From the IMG/VR virus record IMGVR_UViG_3300000318_000082, positions 1 to 22,578 of that record: a stretch of DNA of 22,578 bases, one strand, 5' to 3'. Each line of letters starts with the position of its first letter. Position 1 is the first letter of the stretch. The DNA is from a virus. The position numbers and the translations under genes are program-made. The notes under the pieces are model-generated. The model was given only the letters and a program-made list of their open reading frames with translations, made no database searches and was not told the origin of the DNA. Of this stretch, positions 8,378 to 16,315 are shown one piece after another.

Positions 8378-8893
8378 TTATGCGCCAGCGGTAACGGTAA
8401 AGTCGCTGTTGACTTGTATTTCGGTTTCAAAACTCATTGCCTTACCGTCAGACGCAATACTGGTGGGAACGGGTTGAGAAAGAAGGAATCCAGAAAATGT
8501 AAATGTATCGCCGACATTGGCTTGTGATTGTTCATAATTTACAGGTAGAGCAATTTTAAAATCACAGGTTGCAGCGTTACCAAAAGCGTTTTGCAAGGCT
8601 TTCTGTCCAGCGTCTGAACCGCTCGTGTAAAGAGCCTCTATTTTTACGCTGGCAGGGGAAAGACTTGATAAATGCAATTCTTTACGAACGATATTGTTAC
8701 TTTTTGTGGTTGCTGATCCTGCCATGTATGGTGAGGAGAGATTGGTAACATCCTCAGTATCATATTTTGCTGCGGTAACGGCACAAGATTTAACCTCACC
8801 GATTGTGACATAAGTATTGCTGCCAGTTGGGTAGGCAACAGAAAAAACTGTACCAGCCGCATATAAAGCACTGGATGTATTGTAACTTGACAT
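8378..8893 (-). CDS. major tail tube protein
   Basis: A 171-aa beta-rich, Ser/Thr-rich protein (GEVKSCAVTAAKYDTEDVTN, then SGFLLSQPVP and a terminal TEIQVNSDFTVTAGA). This pattern, including the ISxVP-like loop and terminal strand, matches lambda gpV-type tube proteins of long non-contractile tails. No sheath gene lies nearby. It starts ATGTCAAGT, preceded by ACGAGG and an A-rich spacer, very like the leader of the major capsid gene, suggesting both are tuned for high expression. It lies downstream of the tail terminator gene and upstream of the chaperone pair, as in most siphophages. Confidence 0.88.
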   Translation of the reverse strand: MSSYNTSSALYAAGTVFSVAYPTGSNTYVTIGEVKSCAVTAAKYDTEDVTNLSSPYMAGSATTKSNNIVRKELHLSSLSPASVKIEALYTSGSDAGQKALQNAFGNAATCDFKIALPVNYEQSQANVGDTFTFSGFLLSQPVPTSIASDGKAMSFETEIQVNSDFTVTAGA

Positions 8894-8910
8894 ATTTTTT
8901 AACCTCGTAT

Positions 8911-9291
8911 CTAGATGTAGGTGATGGAGAAATGTAAGGATGATTTATACAAAATAATGTCACCCGAAACATTACCATCAACTTTATTTATTAATTCTGC
9001 AAATTGGATTCGAGTGCCGCCAGATAGTTCGCCATAATATCCGTTGAACATCGTTTCAATAGCGTTTTCTATGACAATCAAATTTTTATATGACTGGCTG
9101 AAAACATTCAGCACAAGACGAATAGTAGAGGCAGAAGAAACGCTGGAAATGGTTTTGTCAGTATTTTGCTGTGATGCAATCTGATACGTGATACATGGAA
9201 AATTGTCCAAATCGTCTGGCGCAACCACGGCATATATTTTAGGCACTGATGTATTGGTGTGCAGATATGTTATAAGTTCATCTATAATCAT
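8911..9291 (-). CDS. tail terminator / completion protein (DUF3168-like)
   Basis: A 126-aa protein starting MIIDELITYLHTN with PDDLDNFPCITYQ near residue 30 and ending with beta strands (GDIILYKSSLHFSITYI). This resembles the DUF3168 / lambda gpU-type proteins that end tail polymerisation and join the tail to the head. Its ATG overlaps the stop of the upstream HK97 gp10-like gene (ATGA), so translation is probably coupled, and 17 bases separate its stop from the major tail gene. Family assignment is by position and general pattern. Confidence 0.75.
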   Translation of the reverse strand: MIIDELITYLHTNTSVPKIYAVVAPDDLDNFPCITYQIASQQNTDKTISSVSSASTIRLVLNVFSQSYKNLIVIENAIETMFNGYYGELSGGTRIQFAELINKVDGNVSGDIILYKSSLHFSITYI

Positions 9292-9746
9292 TTTCCCTCG
9301 TTTAACTTTTCACGCAACTTTTCAATAAATGCTTGTAATGCTGGCTCCGCACCACTATCAAAACCAGCCTCCATAAAATGTTTGCCCGGTATATCTTTAA
9401 TCTGTTTACGCCAACGTTTTTTCCCATGCGTAGTAAGAGTCCATCCATTATTGATCCATCGCGCAACATGCCCTGCAATCTCAGTCGGGCCCACATGTAC
9501 AGATTGCTTGCTCGGATTAACATCGACCTGTATATCTTCGCGAAGGATACCGGGTGGCAGAGCATTAGAGTCTGGTGTGGGCATCTCTTGAGCCATTGGT
9601 GTAACTGTGCGAATAGCATCCTGCATCACTTCGCCTGATGCTTGTAATGCTGCTGTTAGATTCTCTTTCGCAACTTTTTCTGGCAATTGTGCTAATAAAT
9701 CATCTAACTCGTGTGTGTCTATTTCAAAGCTAAAATCGTCTGCCAT
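9288..9746 (-). CDS. HK97 gp10-like head-tail connector / tail completion protein
   Basis: A 152-aa protein with the hallmarks of the HK97 gp10 family (PF04883): an N-terminal helix (HELDDLLAQLPEKVAKENLTAALQ spans 12-35), a TPxDSNALPPGILREDI loop around 57-72, a VHVGPTEIAGHVARWINNG block near 84-100 and a terminal GKHFMEAGF...AL..F helix. The family helps join tail to capsid. It sits one base into the upstream gene (TAATG overlap) and overlaps the downstream start, as a tightly coupled connector operon. Confidence 0.88.
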   Translation of the reverse strand: MADDFSFEIDTHELDDLLAQLPEKVAKENLTAALQASGEVMQDAIRTVTPMAQEMPTPDSNALPPGILREDIQVDVNPSKQSVHVGPTEIAGHVARWINNGWTLTTHGKKRWRKQIKDIPGKHFMEAGFDSGAEPALQAFIEKLREKLNEGK

Positions 9747-10120
9747 TATTTTGAATCCTCATCTACCGATTCGCAGAAAATCTTTAACACACGATTTCTT
9801 TGCATCACATTGTCCAATGCGGCAATACGCCAAGTATTATTCGAGAATACAACTCTATAACCCGGCTCGATTGTTATCGAATTATTTGGATAACGAATCG
9901 TCAAAACATGCGTGGATTGACTCGATATGACATCGTTAACCGATTCGCGATAGGCTGCGCCAGTTGTGCTCTCGATTAGCGCCCGAGTAGTTAAAATATT
10001 GGTGTAGGTAACAGTTGTCTGGTCACCAAACCCATCTAACGTTGTCGCTGGTGATTGTATTGTTATCTTAGAGCGCAGTTGTGATGGATCAATATATAGT
10101 CCTGTGTTTACAGATGCCAT
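9746..10120 (-). CDS. head-tail joining / head closure protein (SPP1 gp16-like)
   Basis: A 124-aa beta-barrel-like protein starting at ATG 10120, 3 bases after the preceding stop. The arrangement PSQLRSKITIQSP...DGFGDQTTVTYTN followed by an Ala-Leu-Ile-Glu segment and a final TWRIAALDNVMQRNRVLKIFCE is the pattern of phage head-tail joining proteins (PF05521), which close the head after packaging. Position between the connector and the gp10-like protein is the expected one. Confidence 0.85.
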   Translation of the reverse strand: MASVNTGLYIDPSQLRSKITIQSPATTLDGFGDQTTVTYTNILTTRALIESTTGAAYRESVNDVISSQSTHVLTIRYPNNSITIEPGYRVVFSNNTWRIAALDNVMQRNRVLKIFCESVDEDSK

Positions 10121-10123
10121 AAT

Positions 10124-10786
10124 CTATAACTCTCCCAAATAGTTGCAATCAAAAACGTATGGATCAAGTAAACTTTCAACTCCAAACTGCAAAGATTTAG
10201 TTCCAAGTGGACTAGATGCTTCACGGTTGGCATACCAATTTGATGCAAGTAATAAGATAGCTTGCTCAATTGCTGCGGGTACGGTTGCAAAACATTTTGT
10301 TGTAAAGTCAATTTGCACACTACCCGGCATGTATGTGGTTGCAGTCGGCCATGAGCAATTGTATGCAGGGCAGACTATGGCAGGTTCGCTAGTCGTTTGG
10401 GCATTATATGTTGATGGATCAACAGTAAACTGCGTACCACCACAATCAATATAAATTATAGACGTAATGGCACTGGCAGGTATCGGAAGGATAAAAGATA
10501 ATCGACGCCAATATTTTGTAGACAAATAATATCGCTCACTTGCCTGTATAGTCCCACCCCAATAACCCAAGGGAAAACCATCATAATAAGCAGTTGCTGA
10601 ACGATTGGTCAATGATCGATGGCAATAATTTTCTACCCAATTTTGTGCAGCAAGAAGATATGACGACAATAACAAGTCATCATCTGTAAAATCGGAATCT
10701 ATGGTAAGCTGTAGTTTTAGCTGATCTAGAGAAACAATTAAATTTGTGCTGTCTACATCATTATATTGGTAGGATATTCGGGCCAT
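10124..10786 (-). CDS. head-tail connector (HK97 gp6-like)
   Basis: A 220-aa protein. The start chosen is ATG 10786 (MARISYQYND), with AGAGG seven bases upstream; an in-frame ATG at 10849 would add 21 residues that run through a terminator hairpin, so it is rejected. The N-terminal part (DQLKLQLTIDSDFTDDDLLL then YLLAAQNWVENYCHRSL, about 25-60) is the helical core of the phage gp6-like connector family (PF05135), the ring that sits on the portal. The C-terminal half is longer than in HK97 gp6, with an extra beta-rich region and a terminal helix AAIEQAILLLASNWYANREA near 180-200, typical of the longer YqbG-like form. Confidence 0.87.
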   Translation of the reverse strand: MARISYQYNDVDSTNLIVSLDQLKLQLTIDSDFTDDDLLLSSYLLAAQNWVENYCHRSLTNRSATAYYDGFPLGYWGGTIQASERYYLSTKYWRRLSFILPIPASAITSIIYIDCGGTQFTVDPSTYNAQTTSEPAIVCPAYNCSWPTATTYMPGSVQIDFTTKCFATVPAAIEQAILLLASNWYANREASSPLGTKSLQFGVESLLDPYVFDCNYLGEL

Positions 10787-10803
10787 TGGTGTACCTCTAG
10801 TTT

Positions 10804-10810
10804 TATTTAT
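10804..10810 (-). promoter_or_regulatory. ATAAATA element after capsid terminator
   Basis: The minus strand reads GCATAAATAAAACTAGAGG: the element begins 2 bases after the U tract of the capsid terminator and lies 17 bases before the connector ATG. A start of new transcription directly after a terminator is the best single argument that this element is a promoter. No matching -35 box is visible 17 bases upstream. Confidence 0.42.
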
Positions 10811-10812
10811 GC

Positions 10813-10842
10813 AATAAAAATCCGCGCCAGATTCGACGCGGA
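10813..10842 (-). terminator. intrinsic terminator after major capsid gene
   Basis: On the minus strand an 8-bp stem TCCGCGTC / GGCGCGGA (one G-U pair, 6-base loop) is followed by TTTTTATT. It lies 27 bases downstream of the capsid stop codon. Complete or partial termination here would raise capsid message relative to connector genes. Confidence 0.82.
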
Positions 10843-10869
10843 CAATCATCAGGAGAAAATTGTTATATG

Positions 10870-12051
10870 CTACTTGCCAACCAATCCAACGATTGCTGAT
10901 GGATTGACTGTGGCTCCACCGATACGGCCAAAAGCAACCACACCGTATGCATTTTGATCGGCGTAACGCTCTTGCAGGATAGTCAATGCATATGGTTGAC
11001 CGGCAGTATTAAGGACTCTGCGGAAAGTATATGCAGCGTTATGATCGCCAAAGGTAGCAAAAGTGGTGCCAGTGGCTTGTGAGCTATAGTCGTAGGCCAA
11101 ACGGACAGGGAAGCCAAGAATGATGCCAACAACTGCGGCATCATAGGTGCCGGTCTGTAATCCACCCATGAACGGAATGAATAATGGTCTGCCGTTACTA
11201 TCTACAAGACTTTCTACGGCTGCAAATGTAGACTGGTTAAACATATAGGATGCATTGAGCATGTATGCTGGATCAAGATTAGCTTTGAGATTAACCAAAT
11301 CCTTGTAGCTGACAGATGCATTAGAGGTGCTTGTAACGCTATTACCAACACTGGCGGTAATAGCTGATACTGCACTGCCATTGCCCTGTGCAATTACTTT
11401 ATTAGTCGAGCGCATATAGCGTTGGTCAACGGCATCTTGAGTCCATGCTACAAGATCAAAATTTACATCATTGACTAATTCCTTATCTAGTAAGATTGGT
11501 TGAATTTTATATTGATCAACGGAGATAGTAACGGATGAGATTGCAGGATCGGCGGTATTGCTGGTTGTGCTTTGTAAAACAAAACCGTTTGTACGATCAT
11601 CCAATACAGGTACGCGGACGGGTGCGCCGGAAATGGTGTCAAGATGGTTAACTTGATCATATAAATAACCGTATCCCTTTTTTACGGTTACAGGTTGTGA
11701 TACATCGGTTGGGAGAAAGATGCCACCATCGGCTGCAATAGTAATATCGCGGGTTTCTGAAGCCTGACCACGGCTCTTAATGTAATTGCGCAATTCTCGA
11801 TTAGCATTTTCGCGGACTTCATCCTTTGAGCGATTTTCACCAACTGCACCACGTTTAATTGGCTCTGCGGCAAATTCTTTCTCAATATTTTCAAGGTTGC
11901 GAATCTGAGTCTTGATAGCCTCAGCATCATTAATCATTGCTTCGGCTTTTGCACGGTCTTCTGTGGTTAAGGTTTTATCGGCGGTTAAAATTGAGCGGGC
12001 ATCACTGAGTAGTTTTGCTCTATTTTCTTGTAATTCATTGATACTTGACAT
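10870..12051 (-). CDS. major capsid protein, HK97 gp5 fold
   Basis: A 393-aa protein. Residues 1-60 are a charged coiled coil (INELQENRAKLLSDARSI, later RNLENIEKEF), the delta-domain scaffold of HK97-type capsids, with a likely protease cut near residues 95-103 before the conserved DGGIFLP (108-114). The rest matches the fold: VPVLDD, a KIQPILLDKELVNDV section, a polymerisation region with NASYMFNQSTFAAVESLVDS, and GFPVRLAYD with FGDHNAAYTFRR near the C-terminus. The gene is flanked by the prohead protease upstream and a terminator downstream. ACGAGG lies 12 bases before the ATG; the spacing is long but the leader is A/T-rich and similar to that of the tail tube gene. Confidence 0.95.
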   Translation of the reverse strand: MSSINELQENRAKLLSDARSILTADKTLTTEDRAKAEAMINDAEAIKTQIRNLENIEKEFAAEPIKRGAVGENRSKDEVRENANRELRNYIKSRGQASETRDITIAADGGIFLPTDVSQPVTVKKGYGYLYDQVNHLDTISGAPVRVPVLDDRTNGFVLQSTTSNTADPAISSVTISVDQYKIQPILLDKELVNDVNFDLVAWTQDAVDQRYMRSTNKVIAQGNGSAVSAITASVGNSVTSTSNASVSYKDLVNLKANLDPAYMLNASYMFNQSTFAAVESLVDSNGRPLFIPFMGGLQTGTYDAAVVGIILGFPVRLAYDYSSQATGTTFATFGDHNAAYTFRRVLNTAGQPYALTILQERYADQNAYGVVAFGRIGGATVNPSAIVGLVGK

Positions 12052-12070
12052 ATTTTATAAATTCCTCGTG

Positions 12071-12104
12071 AAACAATATTGTTTTTTAGGAGCGATTACC
12101 GCTC
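12071..12104 (-). promoter_or_regulatory. structured leader of the capsid gene
   Basis: Between protease and capsid genes lie a perfect 14-bp palindrome AAACAATATTGTTT (12071-12084) and a 5-bp hairpin GAGCG-attac-CGCTC (12090-12104). Neither is followed by a U tract on the minus strand, so they are not a typical terminator. They could form a processing site or a protein-binding operator that sets capsid expression. Confidence 0.35.
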
Positions 12105-12118
12105 ACAAATCTATTTAG

Positions 12119-12886
12119 TTAATCTTCATATGCGTCTAACAACTTGATCCAAAGACTTCTTTTATCGTTGCTATCAATTTCTAAATCGTATTGGTTAGCT
12201 AGACAGTTTTCATCGGTACAGTCAGGGTCGGAACAGTCGGCGCAATTATTGTCATGACATTCTGGGCAACCGCATTGACAGCCATTGTCGTTAGGTTCCG
12301 CATCATCTGTTGATGCATTTTCTATATCGTCGTCAGAATTATCATCACGTTTTGAAATTTTGGCGCGTAACTCTTTAGGGCATGATTTAATAAGTGATCT
12401 TGATACAACGCTTGAATCTGGATATGCGGGAAAAGAACAGGCAGAAATTTCAAGCAACGTTACATCTAACAATGTGCGCAGCAAAGTTCCATCTGGCATT
12501 TCCTGCCAATCACAATCATTGCAGACAAATCCAAAACTATTACCGGACAAATCTCCGCGCTGAATTGCTTTGTAAAGACTGTCGGCCTCTGCGGTATCTG
12601 GTAAGGTGCAAGAAAAATGTAAACCATCTGGCTGCTTATCTAGTGTGAGAGTTCCAGCGATAGTGCGGCCAAACAGTAAAGATGGCTTATGGTCACGTAA
12701 AAATAGCACATCGGCATTAGGCATTAACGCCGAGTCAAAAGCTGATGGAGAAATTGCCTCTACAAAACCGCCAAGGTCTTCAGAATTTACGTTGAAAACA
12801 ATGACACCTGTTATAACTTTTTCGCCGTTATCGTTTTGTTGTGCGCGAAATTCTGACTTGTTAAGTGATCTATATTCCTGCTTCAT
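12119..12886 (-). CDS. prohead protease, HK97 gp4 family (U35), with Cys-rich tail
   Basis: A 255-aa protease that cleaves the capsid delta domain and itself during maturation. Residues 1-165 fit the family: FRAQ and ITGVIVFNVNSEDLGG, then LRDHKPSLLFGRT with likely catalytic His66, GDLSGNSFGF with Ser114 or Ser117, and LLEISACSFPAYPDS with Glu146. After residue 180 comes an acidic linker (DDNSDDDIENASTDD) and a cluster of eight cysteines (203, 205, 207, 210, 215, 218, 223, 228) with CxCxCxxC and CxxC spacing, followed by a basic-ending helix KRSLWIKLLDAYED. The cysteine tail is not part of the family norm as I know it. The start ATG 12886 overlaps the portal stop (TAATG). Confidence 0.9.
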   Translation of the reverse strand: MKQEYRSLNKSEFRAQQNDNGEKVITGVIVFNVNSEDLGGFVEAISPSAFDSALMPNADVLFLRDHKPSLLFGRTIAGTLTLDKQPDGLHFSCTLPDTAEADSLYKAIQRGDLSGNSFGFVCNDCDWQEMPDGTLLRTLLDVTLLEISACSFPAYPDSSVVSRSLIKSCPKELRAKISKRDDNSDDDIENASTDDAEPNDNGCQCGCPECHDNNCADCSDPDCTDENCLANQYDLEIDSNDKRSLWIKLLDAYED

Positions 12887-14199
12887 TATCTTTTTGAGCC
12901 CTCACTATTTTTATTTATGTTTTGCTGATCCATATTCCCTGCATATGATTGGTCTAAAAGTTTTTCGGCGTTCATGTAATTTGCTGGCACTGATAACAAA
13001 TCGCACTCTGGTTTGTTAATTCGCTGCATCCCCATTGCGGTACGTACATCATTGATGCTTGCAACTCCCATTTGACGGGCAAGATTCCAATTTGTCCATT
13101 GGGTAGATGTATCGGCACGTAATAATTGGCTCACATCAAACTTTACAAAATATTTGTTAGCCTTGCGCCCAACGGTCGGCAAAAGTTTAACCATGATTTC
13201 GGCTTCAAGATTGGCCAATAATGGATGTAATGTATTCGTCAAAAACTCAAGATTTAATTGTGTGGCATTGGTTCCTGAAAGTTTTTCGTCAAGTCCAAGT
13301 TTATAAGGTGATAACTTATAGAGTCCGGCAATTTCTTGGATAGACATTTTGCGAGACTCTAAAAACTGCGCCTGATCCGGGGTGACCCCTATGGACTTGT
13401 AATCCCAATCGCCTGATAAAACTAAGGTCTTATGCTGATTGATACCGGCAACGCTTGCCTGTATATCCTCTTTTGCAGACTGGATTTTTTCGGGTTTGGT
13501 GTTAACTGATCCCGGCTTGAGCATTAAAACGCCTGATGGGGTTGCGCCATTACTAAAAAATCTTGAGCTATATTTTGTTTGAGCGGCTGCTAGTCCAAGC
13601 TGATTTCTTGCAACATCAATAGGACTAATACCAACCAATCCATCAAGACTAAACAGACGAAAATGCAAAACGTCACCCATTGGAATATAACGTTCCGAGC
13701 CATTATCAACACCATCAGATGTTTTAACCCATAGTTTGCCATCATCACGGCGCACCACAGTAGTTTTAAGCGGTGACAACGGCCAGATACCAACCACTTG
13801 CCCAACACCATTACGTTGTATTTGGCTATATGCATTGCCAGATAGCAGCAACGATGCAATCATACTCTCGATCCAGTTATAGGCAGACATTTCTGGATTA
13901 GGCGAAATAGCTAACAAATCATACAGATCATTGCCGACTGCTTTAACGGCACCTGACGATGTACGCTCATGCAACTCTAAGGGCAATGATGCGATGGACT
14001 CCGATATGCATCGGATACACGCATAGACCGTTGACACTTGTCGCATGGCATTATGTTGGCCAATCGCTTCACCTGATGGTGTAATGTTCATCCCATCGCC
14101 AAATAAACTTATAAATCCGCTCGACAAAGGTACGGCGGCATTTTCAAGTGATCGTTTTTCACCGCGAAATATATGTGTAATGTTATCTATAATGCTCAT
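12886..14199 (-). CDS. portal protein, HK97 gp3 family
   Basis: A 437-aa protein of usual length for the HK97-type portal (PF04860), which forms the dodecameric DNA entry ring at one capsid vertex. Recognisable blocks: VYACIRCISESIASLPLEL near 58-76, YDLLAISPNPEMSAYNWIESM near 92-112, GNAYSQIQRN near 120, a PLKTTVVRRDDG stretch near 148, VLHFRLFSLDGLVGISPIDVAR near 172-194, and the FSNGATPSGVL segment near 217. The C-terminal region (LANLEAEIMVKLLP, QWTNWNLARQMGVASINDVR) is the crown and barrel end. Start ATG 14199 has no good ribosome site; it follows the terminase stop by 17 bases. Confidence 0.95.
   Translation of the reverse strand: MSIIDNITHIFRGEKRSLENAAVPLSSGFISLFGDGMNITPSGEAIGQHNAMRQVSTVYACIRCISESIASLPLELHERTSSGAVKAVGNDLYDLLAISPNPEMSAYNWIESMIASLLLSGNAYSQIQRNGVGQVVGIWPLSPLKTTVVRRDDGKLWVKTSDGVDNGSERYIPMGDVLHFRLFSLDGLVGISPIDVARNQLGLAAAQTKYSSRFFSNGATPSGVLMLKPGSVNTKPEKIQSAKEDIQASVAGINQHKTLVLSGDWDYKSIGVTPDQAQFLESRKMSIQEIAGLYKLSPYKLGLDEKLSGTNATQLNLEFLTNTLHPLLANLEAEIMVKLLPTVGRKANKYFVKFDVSQLLRADTSTQWTNWNLARQMGVASINDVRTAMGMQRINKPECDLLSVPANYMNAEKLLDQSYAGNMDQQNINKNSEGSKR
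12912..12918 (-). promoter_or_regulatory. ATAAATA element before protease gene
   Basis: The element (minus strand ACATAAATAAAAATAG) lies inside the end of the portal gene, where it encodes part of NINKN, 25 bases upstream of the protease ATG. There is no terminator in front of it. Lower confidence than the copies that follow hairpins. Confidence 0.28.
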
Positions 14200-14204
14200 A
14201 CACT

Positions 14205-14211
14205 TATTTAT
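14205..14211 (-). promoter_or_regulatory. ATAAATA element before portal gene
   Basis: The minus strand reads TCATAAATAAGTGTATG: the element fills the 17-base gap between the large terminase stop and the portal start and ends 5 bases before the ATG. The gap holds no clear Shine-Dalgarno site. Confidence 0.28.
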
Positions 14212-14216
14212 GATTG

Positions 14217-15902
14217 TTAAATCGCGAAACAGAAAAACTCTTGCTCTTCTTCTGGTGGTATATATCGCATTTGTACGGTTAATGCCATAATTGCAGCAAT
14301 AATGCCATCAATCTTTTTTCGGTGACCTTTATCGGTTTGCGGTTTGATGTTGCCGTTATTATCGCTATATATAACTACATTTTCTGCCATCCATCGCGTT
14401 AATGATCCACTATTATGGGCCATTGTTTTAGCGAGTATTTGCGCATCAAACTCTTTGGATGGATTGCTTATATTTTGCATTTTTTGCGATACATCGATCA
14501 CAACAAAATCCTGTAGATCATTGGCAAAATCGGATAACCCCCATGGGTCTTGACCAATTGCAACGATGTTATACTGCTCAGATAATGCTCGTATATCGTC
14601 TAACAATCGTTGCTGATCGGTAACAACACCGTCTGTAACGATTAGCTCACCAGATTTTTGCCATTGCTTCCAGCGATTATCACCCAACTGCGTCAATTGA
14701 TCGACCTTATTTTTTGGTAAATAGTGTTTCCAAAAATATCTGTATGGTTCGCCCTCATCTTTGGGAGGTATCAAAATACAGATGGACGTAAGGTCAGCTT
14801 TTTGGGCATAATCGATGCCGAGAAAAATATCACGTCCATAAAAATCAGATAATTGCATATCTGCTTTTTTACAGGCATCCCATTTTACAAGGTCAAGCCA
14901 TGATGAGTTATTTTGTTGCCATAGACAACATCGCTTGATTAAAAAATTGGTTAGATCGCTGGTTGAGGCTTTAGCTGTTATAGATGCTGCCTCAAGGTCA
15001 GCCATAATAGACGGCATATATGGTAAGTTAGGATTGGCCTTGATCCAATTTTTAGAGTCAAGATAATCATCGTTTTTGTCTAGTGCAGCAATAAAGCAAA
15101 ACCATCCATCGTTATCCAATTGGCCGTTTAAAATCTTTTCGGCCATCTGATGTTTTTGATAACCAATGCCTGATAAATTGGTTCCGGCGGTGGTAATGGT
15201 CAAAATCAATGGTTGCTTACGTGCGCCAGTCGATGAGTCCAAAAGCTCCCATACATCGGCGGTAGGATGGGCATGTAACTCATCTACCAATCCACATGAT
15301 GTAGACAGTCCATCTAATGATTTGCTATCAGATGCAAGCGGGACAAATTTACTATTTGTGGATGGGCATGTGATTTGATCACGATATATGCGACACATTT
15401 TATACAGCAATGTAGACTTGCGTATCATGCGGCAAGCCTCGTCCCATACAATCTTTGCCTGATCGCGTTTAGTGGCTGCGCTGTATACTTCGGCTGCTTC
15501 CTCGCCGTCGAATAAAAGCATTATCAAACCTATTGCAGCCATCAAAGTTGACTTGCCATTTTTACGGGCAACCTCTATATATGCACGTCTATATCTGCGA
15601 GTATGGTTATCTTTTCTGAGCCAACCGAAAATAGATGCAATGATAAATTGTTGCCAAGGATTAAGTACAAACTCCTGCCCTGCCACCTCACCTTTGGTTA
15701 GGCGAAACAGTTTAAAAAGATTTATTGCGGCATTGGCTTTAGCGGTCGAGAAATAGTATGGGCAATCGTCTCGTGACGATTTTTTAAGGTCATCAATATG
15801 GCGCTGAACAGCAAGGCGCGTAAGATCACCAACAATGACGCGACCTTGTATTACATCGTCAATATACGATTGATAACTCTTATTGTGCGTTGCGGAAATC
15901 AT
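14217..15902 (-). CDS. terL: terminase large subunit
   Basis: A 561-aa packaging motor with the HK97-type (Terminase_1, PF03354) layout. The ATPase part has the adenine-binding region FVLNPWQQFIIASIFGW (78-94), Walker A VARKNGKST (111-119), and Walker B CGLVDELHAH (203-212). A coupling Thr-rich ITTAGTN follows at 236-242. The nuclease domain begins with DIFLGIDYAQKADL (358-371), with Asp364 as first metal ligand, a middle IVAIGQDPWG, and a final Asp near 534 in KKIDGIIAAIMAL. ATG 15902 lies 23 bases inside the small subunit gene, so the two are translationally linked. All key residues look intact. Confidence 0.96.
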   Translation of the reverse strand: MISATHNKSYQSYIDDVIQGRVIVGDLTRLAVQRHIDDLKKSSRDDCPYYFSTAKANAAINLFKLFRLTKGEVAGQEFVLNPWQQFIIASIFGWLRKDNHTRRYRRAYIEVARKNGKSTLMAAIGLIMLLFDGEEAAEVYSAATKRDQAKIVWDEACRMIRKSTLLYKMCRIYRDQITCPSTNSKFVPLASDSKSLDGLSTSCGLVDELHAHPTADVWELLDSSTGARKQPLILTITTAGTNLSGIGYQKHQMAEKILNGQLDNDGWFCFIAALDKNDDYLDSKNWIKANPNLPYMPSIMADLEAASITAKASTSDLTNFLIKRCCLWQQNNSSWLDLVKWDACKKADMQLSDFYGRDIFLGIDYAQKADLTSICILIPPKDEGEPYRYFWKHYLPKNKVDQLTQLGDNRWKQWQKSGELIVTDGVVTDQQRLLDDIRALSEQYNIVAIGQDPWGLSDFANDLQDFVVIDVSQKMQNISNPSKEFDAQILAKTMAHNSGSLTRWMAENVVIYSDNNGNIKPQTDKGHRKKIDGIIAAIMALTVQMRYIPPEEEQEFFCFAI

Positions 15903-16281
15903 CTACTATCTTTTGCAATATATCCATATCATTATCTTTTGCATCGTTAAGCGATCCTCTGGCAGATGGTGACATACCAAACTGTGCAAGGATATGGTCA
16001 AGATCACGCCCAGCCTCAGCCATTGCGTGTAGTGCTGGATTGCTCTTTACCGCCTGTCCAATTTCTAACAATGCTCCGTACTTGTCGCGTGCATCCTTTG
16101 CCAATAAATAGGTGTACATTGTGGCGCAGTATCGTCCAAGCAACTCTCCATCATGGCGAGTAAGATGGCCCGCATCTTCAATCTTGGGTATGATGTAATC
16201 CCAAATTCGTTTTTCGGCGGCGTTGAGCCAATATGGTATATCGGGACGCTCTACAATCTCATTTTGTGGTTTGGTGATCAT
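15880..16281 (-). CDS. terS: terminase small subunit, P27 family
   Basis: A 133-aa DNA-recognition subunit from ATG 16281 (MITKPQNEIVERPDIP). The frame continues upstream to ATG 16392, but the added 37 residues are Cys/Arg-rich and run over inverted repeats, so I reject them. The pattern PYWLNAAEKRIWDYIIPKIEDAGHL then DGELLGRYCATMYTYLLAKD and the NPALHAMAEAGRDLDHILAQFGMSPSARG end is characteristic of the P27 family (PF05119): the first part is the DNA-binding helices, the last the oligomerisation part. It is adjacent to and overlaps terL. Confidence 0.88.
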   Translation of the reverse strand: MITKPQNEIVERPDIPYWLNAAEKRIWDYIIPKIEDAGHLTRHDGELLGRYCATMYTYLLAKDARDKYGALLEIGQAVKSNPALHAMAEAGRDLDHILAQFGMSPSARGSLNDAKDNDMDILQKIVDDFRNAQ

Positions 16282-16315
16282 ACCTATATTTAGGGCAAAA
16301 AAACATAACATTCGA

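Noticed and set aside
8985-8991. ATAAATA on the minus strand inside the tail terminator gene as a promoter
   Set aside because: It is 92 bases from the next start, inside coding sequence, and is the only copy not close to a gene start.
10787-10849. Upstream extension of the connector gene from ATG 10849
   Set aside because: It would translate through a terminator hairpin and the AGAGG site favours ATG 10786.
10847-10869. AGGAGAAAA, a perfect ribosome-site look-alike on the plus strand followed by ATATG
   Set aside because: The following plus-strand frame ends after about 10 codons; treated as chance or a decayed remnant, without support for a gene.
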